A DNA stretch of 64,000 bases from Streptomyces cylindrosporus (GTDB lineage: Bacteria > Actinomycetota > Actinomycetes > Streptomycetales > Streptomycetaceae). Under the pieces are notes generated by a model. That model did no database searches, was not told the origin of the DNA, and saw only the letters and a list, made by a program, of their open reading frames with translations. Where the stretch lies: positions 434,001-498,000 of the forward strand of contig NZ_JALDAY010000009.1 in assembly GCF_022698165.1 (NCBI RefSeq). The letters are read 5' to 3'. Position 1 is the first letter of the stretch. Every line of letters starts with the position of its first letter. Positions 1-8,800 of the stretch are shown in pieces. A program made the translations under genes and the position numbers.

Positions 1-2844
1 CTGTCGGACGCAAACCCGGTCGCCTTGATAACGGCCTCGACTGAAGCGCCCCTCCAGGGGCGCGGGGAACTGCGCGACCAGCCCCCCACAACCCGCACCT
101 TTCCCCCCGAACTCTGCGTGCCCATCAACACACCCGAAACGCTCAACCACCCCACCCACAACCTCACCGACACAGACCGCCGTTCCCCCCTCCACCCCGA
201 ACACCCCGCCTACGTCATCTACACCTCCGGCTCCACCGGCCGCCCCAAGGCCGTCGTCATCCCCCACCGAGCCATCACCAACCTCTTCACCGCCCACAAC
301 AACGCCCTGCACAAACCAGCCGCAGCGGCCCGTCCCCTCCGCATAGGCCACGCCTGGCCCACCGCCTTCGACGCCTCCTGGCAACCCATGCTCTGGATGT
401 TCGCCGGCCACGAACTCCACCTCGTCCCCGAGGACGTCCGCCGAGACCCCGACGCCCTCCGCGGCTTCCTCACCGAGCACGCCATCGAGTTCATCGAACT
501 CTCCCCGTCCCTGCTCGGAGAGCTCGTCGCGCAGTCCGACGACTGGCGTGCCGACCTCAAGGTGATCGGCGTGGGCGGCGAGGCCGTACCGCCGGACCTG
601 TGGCGCACCCTCCGCGACACCGAGGGACTCGCGGCCCACAACCTCTACGGCCCCACCGAGTGCACCGTCGACTCGGCCGACTGCGACCTCGCCCTCAGCG
701 AGCGCCCCGCGATCGGCCGCCCCGTGGCAGGCGGCACCCTCTACATCCTGGACGGCCACCTCAACCCCGTCCCGACCGGCGTCGACGGCGAGCTCTACAT
801 CGCGGGCAAGGGCCTCGCCCGCGGCTACCTCGGCCAACCCGCCGCCACCGCGGCCCGTTTCGTGGCCGACCCCTTCGACGGGAGCCCCGGCGCCCGTATG
901 TACCGTACCGGTGACATCGCCCGCTGGACCGAGGACGGCCTGGTGGAGTGCCTCGGCCGGATCGACGACCAGGTGAAGATCAGGGGATACCGGATCGAGC
1001 CCGGTGAGATCGAGGCCGTCCTGCTGGACCACGAGCTGGTCGAGCGCGCCGCGGTCGTCGTACGTGAGGACACCCCCGGCGTCCGCCGCCTCGTCGCCTA
1101 CGTCGTCGTCACCCCCTCGGCACCCGAGGACACCGCCGAACTCCTGCGGCGCTCCATTGCGGCCGTACTGCCGGACTACATGGTCCCGTCCGCCTTCGTC
1201 CCGGTCGACGCCTTCCCGCTCACCCTCAACGGCAAGCTGGACACCGCCGCCCTGCCGGCCCCGTCCCGCTCGGCCGGCCCGGCCGCGCAGCCGCCGCGCG
1301 ACGCGGCCGAGGAGCGGCTCGCCACGCTGTTCGCCGAGGTCCTCGGGCTGGACACGGTCGGCGTGCACGACAGCTTCTTCGCGCTCGGCGGCGACAGCAT
1401 CGTCTCCATGCGCCTGGTCGGCCAGGCCCGCGCCGCCGGTCTGGCGATCTCCCCGCGTGACGTGTTCGAGAACCCCACGGTCGCAGGCCTCGCCGCCCTC
1501 GACCGCACCGCCGCGCCACGGCGGACGGCCGAGCCGGACGCCGGGACCGGCGACATCCTGCTCACCCCGATGCTGACCTGGCTCACCGAACAGTCCGGCC
1601 CGTTCCGAGGGCTCAGCCAGGCACGGTTCCTGCGGACACCGGCCGGCATGGACCTCGACGGGCTGCACCGCACGGTCCAGTCCCTCCTGGACCGGCACGA
1701 CCTGCTGCGCTCCACCTTCGCCCGGGCCGATGACGGCACCTGGCGGTTCCACGCCGCCCCCGTGGACACGGCCCGAGCCGCCGAGTGCGTACGACGGGTC
1801 GACGCCGAGAGCCTGGACCACACGGCCGTCGGCACCCTGGTCCCCGAGGCCTTCGACGAACTCGTCGCCGAGCTCGACCCGGCGACCGGGGCGGTGGCGA
1901 GGTTCCTCTGGTTCGACGCCGGGCCCGGCCGCGAAGGGCGGCTGCTGGTGGTCCTGCACCATCTCGTGACCGACGCCGCGTCGTGGGGGGTGCTGGTGGC
2001 CGACCTCGCGGCGGCCTGGGAGGGCGGACCGCTCTCCCCGCCGGGCACCTCCTTCCGGGAATGGGCCGGGGCACTGCAAGCGGAAGCTGTGCGCCGGGCC
2101 CCTGAACTCACCTTCTGGAAGGGTGTGTTGGACCGCGCGGAGCCAACCCTCGGCGCGGCACCCCTGGATCCCGCCCTCGACACCCGGTCAACGGTGCGCA
2201 GGCTCTGGAGCACTCTCGGGCCCGAGGCCACCGCCCCGCTCGCCGGGAGGGACGTCCAGGCAGTCCTCCTCACCGCGTTGGCACTCGCCGCCCCCGAGTG
2301 GCGGCACGCCCTCGGCCGGCCGGCGCCGTCCACGCTGATCGCCCTCGAGGGCCACGGCCGCGAGGAGCAACTCCTCCCCGGCGCCGACCTCTCCACCACC
2401 CTCGGCTGGTTCACGACCGTCTTCCCGGTCCGCCTCGACGCCACGGCGGACGGGACACGCGCCGTCCGCGACCGACTCGCCGAACTGCCCGACAAGGGCA
2501 TCGGATACGGCCTCCTGCGCCACCTCAACCCGGACACGGCGGCGCAACTCGCCGAACTCCCCGAGCCCCAGATCGAGTTCAACTACCTGGGCCGGATGAC
2601 GACAGGTGAACGCCGGGACAGCGACGTGTTCACCAGCGCCCCCGAGACCGGGGCCATGGGCAGCGGCGCCGACCCCGGAATGCCCGCCCCCTACCCCCTG
2701 GTCGTCGACGCCGTACTCACCGGCGACGAGCTGAGCGTCTGCTGGCAGTGGCCCGAACGCCTCTTCACCGAGCCGGAGATCCAGCAGCTCGCCGACCTCT
2801 GGGCCACCTCCCTCGACCAGCTGCTGAAAGGCGGAGACCAGTGA
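1..2844 (+). CDS. NRPS, 5'-truncated (A-PCP-E)
   Basis: The reading frame is open from base 1, so this is the C-terminal 947 residues of a larger nonribosomal peptide synthetase. It enters inside an adenylation domain: A3 motif TSGSTGRPK near residue 72, A4 FDASWQP near 117, A7 YRTGD near 302, and A10 NGKLD near 410. A peptidyl carrier domain follows (LGGDSIVS near 464), then an epimerisation domain (HHLVTDAASW near 653, EGHGREE, NYLGR). The module therefore loads one amino acid and presents the D-epimer. The hand-read specificity code is D-A-Q-E-G-G-L-V-D-K; the acidic residues suggest a basic or amide side chain, but I do not assign it. The protein ends soon after the E domain without a thioesterase. 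Its stop overlaps the next gene's GTG, so translation is probably coupled. The loop before A3 carries an intergenic-type repeat, listed separately. Confidence 0.93.
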   Translation: MSDANPVALITASTEAPLQGRGELRDQPPTTRTFPPELCVPINTPETLNHPTHNLTDTDRRSPLHPEHPAYVIYTSGSTGRPKAVVIPHRAITNLFTAHNNALHKPAAAARPLRIGHAWPTAFDASWQPMLWMFAGHELHLVPEDVRRDPDALRGFLTEHAIEFIELSPSLLGELVAQSDDWRADLKVIGVGGEAVPPDLWRTLRDTEGLAAHNLYGPTECTVDSADCDLALSERPAIGRPVAGGTLYILDGHLNPVPTGVDGELYIAGKGLARGYLGQPAATAARFVADPFDGSPGARMYRTGDIARWTEDGLVECLGRIDDQVKIRGYRIEPGEIEAVLLDHELVERAAVVVREDTPGVRRLVAYVVVTPSAPEDTAELLRRSIAAVLPDYMVPSAFVPVDAFPLTLNGKLDTAALPAPSRSAGPAAQPPRDAAEERLATLFAEVLGLDTVGVHDSFFALGGDSIVSMRLVGQARAAGLAISPRDVFENPTVAGLAALDRTAAPRRTAEPDAGTGDILLTPMLTWLTEQSGPFRGLSQARFLRTPAGMDLDGLHRTVQSLLDRHDLLRSTFARADDGTWRFHAAPVDTARAAECVRRVDAESLDHTAVGTLVPEAFDELVAELDPATGAVARFLWFDAGPGREGRLLVVLHHLVTDAASWGVLVADLAAAWEGGPLSPPGTSFREWAGALQAEAVRRAPELTFWKGVLDRAEPTLGAAPLDPALDTRSTVRRLWSTLGPEATAPLAGRDVQAVLLTALALAAPEWRHALGRPAPSTLIALEGHGREEQLLPGADLSTTLGWFTTVFPVRLDATADGTRAVRDRLAELPDKGIGYGLLRHLNPDTAAQLAELPEPQIEFNYLGRMTTGERRDSDVFTSAPETGAMGSGADPGMPAPYPLVVDAVLTGDELSVCWQWPERLFTEPEIQQLADLWATSLDQLLKGGDQ
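44..98 (+). repeat. Streptomyces intergenic-type hairpin repeat inside the NRPS A domain
   Basis: Bases 46-52 (GCGCCCC) and 57-63 (GGGGCGC) form a perfect 7-bp stem around a TCCA loop. The tail that follows (GGGGAACTGCGCGACCAGCC) is, from memory, the one that accompanies a very common noncoding hairpin found between Streptomyces genes. Here it is read in frame as APLQGRGELRDQPPTT, in the loop between A2 and A3 of the adenylation domain, where normal domains have a variable, poorly conserved stretch. The frame stays open on both sides. The match to the genomic repeat family is from memory and was not searched. Confidence 0.65.
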
Positions 2845-5800
2845 CGGAGACCCACGCGGCCACCCCCGCCGAGCTCGCGGCCCGCAAGCGTGAACTGCTG
2901 CGCCGCAGGCTGGAGAACGCCGGTCTGGCCGCCACCCCCGCCCGCTCCGACCGCATCCCGCGCCGGCCGGCGGACGCCGGGCGCCTCCCGCTGTCGTACG
3001 CGCAATCCCGTATGTGGCTGTTGCAGCAGCTCGACCCGGGCAGCCCCGCCTACAACGTCTGCCTGGCCATCCGACTGCGCGGCCCACTCGACCCCGCCGC
3101 GCTGCGGGCCGCCTTACAGGGGCTGATCGACCGGCACGAGGTGCTGCGCACCCGCTGCCCGGCCACGGACGAGGGCACGCCGGAGCAGGTCGTCGACACC
3201 GAGGCCGCGGTGCGCTTCACCACGGCCGACCTCGGTGGGCTGCCGGACGAGGAACAGGAGCGCAGGGCCGGGCAGTTGGCCCGGGACGCCTCCGCCACCG
3301 GGTTCGATCTCGCCACCGACCATCCCCTGCGAGCACTCCTGATCCGCAGGTCGGACCTCGACCACGCCCTCGTACTGACGGTCCATCACATCGCTTGGGA
3401 CGGTGGGACGTTCAACGCGCTCTCCCGTGACCTGAGCGCCCTCTACCGGGAGGCGACGACCGGGGAGCCGTCCGGTCTGGAGCCGTTGCCCGTCCAGTAC
3501 GCCGACTTCGCGCACTGGCAGCGCACCACCTGGACCGACGAGCGGCTCGCCGAGCACCTCGACCACTGGCGTGCGGCCCTGGACCCCGCGCCCCGGCCGC
3601 TCGCTCTGCCCACCGACGCGGCGCGCACCGCCCATCCCACCGCGCACGGCGACCGACGGTTCCACACCTTCGCGCCTGAGGTGACCGACCGGCTCACCGC
3701 CTTCGCCCGAAACGCCGGAGCCACCCCCTTCATGGTGCTGCTGGCCGGCCTGTCCGCCCTGCTCCACCGCCTCACCGGCGCCACCGACATCCCCGTCGGC
3801 TCAGCCGTCATGAGCCGGGACCTGCCCGGTCTCGAAAAGCTGATCGGCAACTTCGGCAACACCCTCGTCCTGCGCGCCGACCTCGACGGCGACCCCGGAT
3901 TCGGCGAACTCGTCGAGCGGGTGCGGCAGTTGGCCACTGACGGATACGCCCACCAGGACATGCCCTTCGACCGGCTGGTGGAACGGCTGCGGCCGGAACG
4001 GCACCCGGGGCGCTCGGTCTACTTCGACGTCATGCTGCTGTTCCTCACCCAGGGGCTCGAAGGACCGCGGCTGCCCGGCGTGACGGCCGAGTGGGAGACC
4101 GTCCACAACGACACCACCCAGTTCGACCTGTCCCTGGAGGCCTTCCTCACGGACGGGCGGCTGCGCATCGAAGCCACCTACCGCAGCGGACTGTTCACGC
4201 CGGACACCGTCGACCGGATGCTGCGGCAACTGGAGACCCTCCTCGCCGCCGCCCTCGCCGAACCCGAACTCGCGGTGTCCCGGCTGCCGTTGATGACGGA
4301 GGCGGAACAGCGGCAGGTCGTGGAGGAGTGGAACGCCACCGCGCACCCCGTTCCCACCGCCACGCTCACCGAGCTCCTCGACCGGCAGGCGGCCCGCAGC
4401 CCGCACGCACCGGCCCTGATCGCCGACGCCGCCGAACTCGACCGCGCCGTCGAACTCGACCACGCCATCGAACTCGACCATGCCGAACTCCACGCCCGCG
4501 CCAACCGCCTCGCACGCCTGCTGATCGCCCAGGGCGTGGGCCCCGAACGCCTGGTGGGCGTCGCCCTCGACCGCGGCCCCGATCTGGTCGTCGCCCTGCT
4601 CGCCGTGCTCAAGGCGGGCGGCGCCTATGTGCCCCTGGACACCGGATACCCCGCCGAGCGCCTGTCCTTCATGATCGAGGACGCGACGCCGGCCCTGGTG
4701 GTGACCACCAGCGCGGCGCTGCCGCCGCACCGGGCGCCCGAGCTGCTGCTCGACGACCCCGCCGTACAGGAGCGGATCGCCGCGCAGGACGGCACCGAAG
4801 TCACCGACGCGGAGCGGCTGCACCCGCTGCGACCCGCGCATCCCGCCTACGTCATCTACACCTCCGGCTCCACCGGCCGCCCCAAGGGCGCCGTCGTCCC
4901 GCACGCCGGGATCGTCAACCGGCTGCTGTGGATGCAGGACGAGTACCGGCTGGAGGCCGGGGACCGGGTGCTGCAGAAGACGCCGGCCAGTTTCGACGTC
5001 TCGGTGTGGGAGTTCTTCTGGCCGCTCGTCACGGGCGCGGCGCTTGTACTGGCCCGCCCCGGCGGCCACCGCGACCCCGGCTACCTCGCCGGGCTGATCC
5101 GTGAACAGCGGGTCACCACCGCGCACTTCGTCCCCTCCATGCTGCGGGTCTTCCTCGACGACCCGGCCGCCGGACACGCCAGGGGCGTGCTGCGCAGGGT
5201 GGTGTGCAGCGGGGAGGCCCTGCCCACGGAACTTGCCGACCGCTGCACCCGGCTCCTCGACGGCACCGCCCTGCACAACCTCTACGGCCCCACCGAGGCC
5301 GCCGTGGACGTCACCGCCTGGCCGTGCGCCGAGGGCACGAGGTCCGCCGCGGGCTCCGTCCCCATCGGACGGCCCGTCTGGAACACCCGCACCCTCGTCC
5401 TCGACGCCGCTCTGCGCCCGGTCCCGCCCGGCGTACCCGGCGAGCTGTACCTGGGCGGCACCCAGCTGGCCCGCGGCTACCTCGACCGGCCCGCCCTGAC
5501 CGCCGCCCGCTTCGTCGCGGACCCGTACGGCCCGCCCGGCTCCCGCCTCTACCGCACCGGCGACCTGGTGCGCTGGACCGCGCGGGGCGCCCTGGAGTTC
5601 CTGGGCCGGACCGACGACCAGGTCAAGATCCGGGGCTTCCGGGTCGAACCGGGCGAGACGGAGGCCGCCGTGGCGGCGCTGCCCGGGGTGTCGCAGGCCG
5701 CCGTGACGGTTCAGGCGGCCGAGGCACGGCTGGTGGCGTACGTGGTCCCGCGGCCCGGCACGCGTCTCGAACCGCTGCGGATCAGGGAGGAGTTGACGTC

Positions 5801-8800
5801 CGCCCTTCCGGAGCACCAGGTGCCCGCTGCGGTCGTCGTCCTGGACGAACTGCCCCTGACCCCCAACGGGAAACTCGACCGCGCGGCCCTGCCCGCCCCC
5901 GACCTCTCCGGCCTCACCACGTCGACCGAGCCGCGCACCGAGTCCGAGGCGAGGCTCTGCGCGCTCTTCGCCGACCTGCTCGGGCTGCCCGCCGTCGGCA
6001 TCCACGACGACTTCTTCGCCCTCGGCGGCCACTCCGTCCTGGCCACCCGCCTGGCCGCCCGGATCCGCGCCGAACTCGGCGTCGTCGTACCGCTGCGCGC
6101 CGTCTTCGACAGCCCGACGCCGGCCGCACTCGCCCCGCACCTCGACCGCGCCTCGTCCGCCGGGGGCCGGCCCGCCCTCCGGCCCGCCCACCGCCCCGAC
6201 GTCGTGCCGCTCTCCTCCGCCCAGGCCAGGCTCTGGTTCCTGTACCGGCTGGAGGGCCCGAACCCCACGTACAACATCACCTCCGCCGTACGGCTCACCG
6301 GGCGACTCGACCGCACGGCCCTGCGCACGGCGCTGAACGACGTCGTGACCCGGCACGAGTCACTCCGCACGGTCTTCCCGGACGACGACGGCACTCCCCG
6401 GCAGTCCGTGCTGCCACCGCAGGCCGCGACCGTCCCCTTCGACGTCGTGCCCGCCCGGCCGGAGGAGCTCGACACGCTCCTGCGCGAAGCAGCCGCCTAC
6501 TGCTTCGCCCTGGACGCCGAAATCCCGCTGCGCGCCACGCTGTACGCCCTCGCCCCCGACGAACACGTCCTCCTGCTCCTCGTCCACCACATCGCCACCG
6601 ACGGCTGGTCGGCCGAGCCGCTGCTGAAGGACCTGGAGACGGCCTACACCGCCCGCCTGGCCGGCACCGAACCCGACTGGCCGCCCCTGCCGGTCCAGTA
6701 CGCCGACTACACCCTCTGGCAGCAACGCGCCGATCACGCCCCCCAACTGGCGTATTGGCAGCGGGCGTTGGAAGGATTGCCCGAGGAACTCCAACTGCCC
6801 GTCGACCGCCCTCGCCCCGCCGTCCCTGGCCACCGCGCCGGTGTCGTCGACTTCGCCCTCGACGCCGAGGTGCACTCGGCGCTGCGGGAGCTGGCCGCGG
6901 AAGCCGGCGGAACCGTCTTCATGGCCTTGCAGGCGGCCCTCGCGGTCCTGCTCGGCAGGCTGGGCGCGGGCGACGACATCCCCCTGGGCACACCCGTGGC
7001 CGGGCGCGGCGACGCGGCCCTCGACGACCTCGTGGGGCTGTTCGTCAACACGCTGGTCCTGCGTACGGACGTCTCCGGCGACCCCACCTTCCGGGCCCTG
7101 CTCGCCCGGGTCCGGGAGGCGGACGTGGACGCGTACGCCCACCAGGACCTGCCGTTCGAGCAGTTGGTGGACGGGCTGAGCCCCGCCCGCTCCATGGGCC
7201 GCCACCCGCTGTTCGAGGTCATGCTCGCCCATCAGCAAGCCCCCGACGAGTCATGGGAGTTCGCGGGTCTCGCGCTGCACGAGCTGCGCGTCGACTTCTA
7301 CACCGCGAAGACCGATCTCGCCTTCCACCTGTTCGAGCGTGCCGAGGCCGGCGGTGTCGACGGCGCCCTCGTCTTCAGCCAGGACCTCTACGACCGTGAC
7401 ACCGCGCAGGACTTGGCGGACCGGTTCGTCGCGCTGGCCGGCGAGCTGGCCCGCCACCCGGACCGTCCGGTCGCCGCGGCCGACGTACTCACCCCGCGCG
7501 AGCGGTCACTGCTGCTGGGGGAGTGGAACGACACCGCCCGACCCATGCCCGCCACCACGCTCACCGCGCTGGTCGAGGAGCAGGCCGCCATGACGCCCGC
7601 GCTGACCGCCGTGGAGTACGGCGTCGAGGGCGGACCGTCGCTGACGTACGGCGAACTCAACGCACGCGCCAACGCCCTTGCCCGGCAACTGACTTCACTC
7701 GGCGTCGGCCCGGAGCGCACCGTCGGCATCCATCTCGAACGCTCGGTGGAGATGGTGGTCGCCCTGCTCGCCGTGCTGAAGGCGGGCGGCGCCTTCGTGC
7801 CGCTGGAACCGTCCTGGCCGGCCCGGCGGATCGCCGAGGTGTGCCGCGGCGCGGCGCTGACGGCGGTCGTGGGACGCCCGCCGAACCTGATCGACGGTCC
7901 GCCGGTGGTCGAGGTCGACCTCGACGGACCCGTGCCGAACGCCGACAACCCCGATGTCACCGTCGACCCCGAAGGCCTGGCCTACGTCATCCACACCTCC
8001 GGCTCCACCGGCGTGCCCAAGGGCGCCATGATCCGCCACCGGGCCATCGCCCACCGGCTGTTGTGGCAGCGCGGCCTCCTCGGCTTCGGCACGGACGACG
8101 CCGCGCTGTTCAAGGCACCGCTCGGGTTCGACATCTCCATCAACGAGATCTTCCTGCCGCTGGTGCACGGCGGCCGGGTGGTGATCGCCGAGCCCGGCGG
8201 CGAACGGGACGTCGACTATCTGCTCGACACCGTCGAACGGCACCGGGTGACCTTCACCTATCTGGTCTCCTCGATGCTCGATCTCCTGCTGGAACAGGAC
8301 GGGTTCGCCCGGCGGGCCGCCTCGCTCAGGCATGTGTGGTGCGGCGGCGAGGTGCTCACCCCCGAGCTGTTCGCCCGCTTCCGGCAGGCGAGCGCGGCGG
8401 TGATGTACCACGGGTACGGACCGGCCGAGGCGACCATCGGCGTCAGCCACGTCGTCTACCGCACCGGCGCGATCCGCAGCGCCGTCTCCATCGGCCGCCC
8501 CAACACCAACACGCGGCTGTACGTCCTCGACGAACGGCTGCGGCCCACCCCGGTGGGCGTCCCCGGAGAGCTGTACGCGGGCGGCGTCTACCTCGGCCGC
8601 GGCTATGTGAACGACCCGCGCCGCACCGCCGACCACTGGGTGGCCGACCCCTTCGGCCCGCCCGGCGAACGCCTCTACCGCACCGGCGACCTGGTGCGTT
8701 GGCGGCGGGACGGCACCCTGGAGTTCCTGGGCCGCGCGGACAACCAGGTCAAGATCCGCGGCATGCGGGTCGAGCTGGAGGAGATCGAGGCCGTCCTCGA

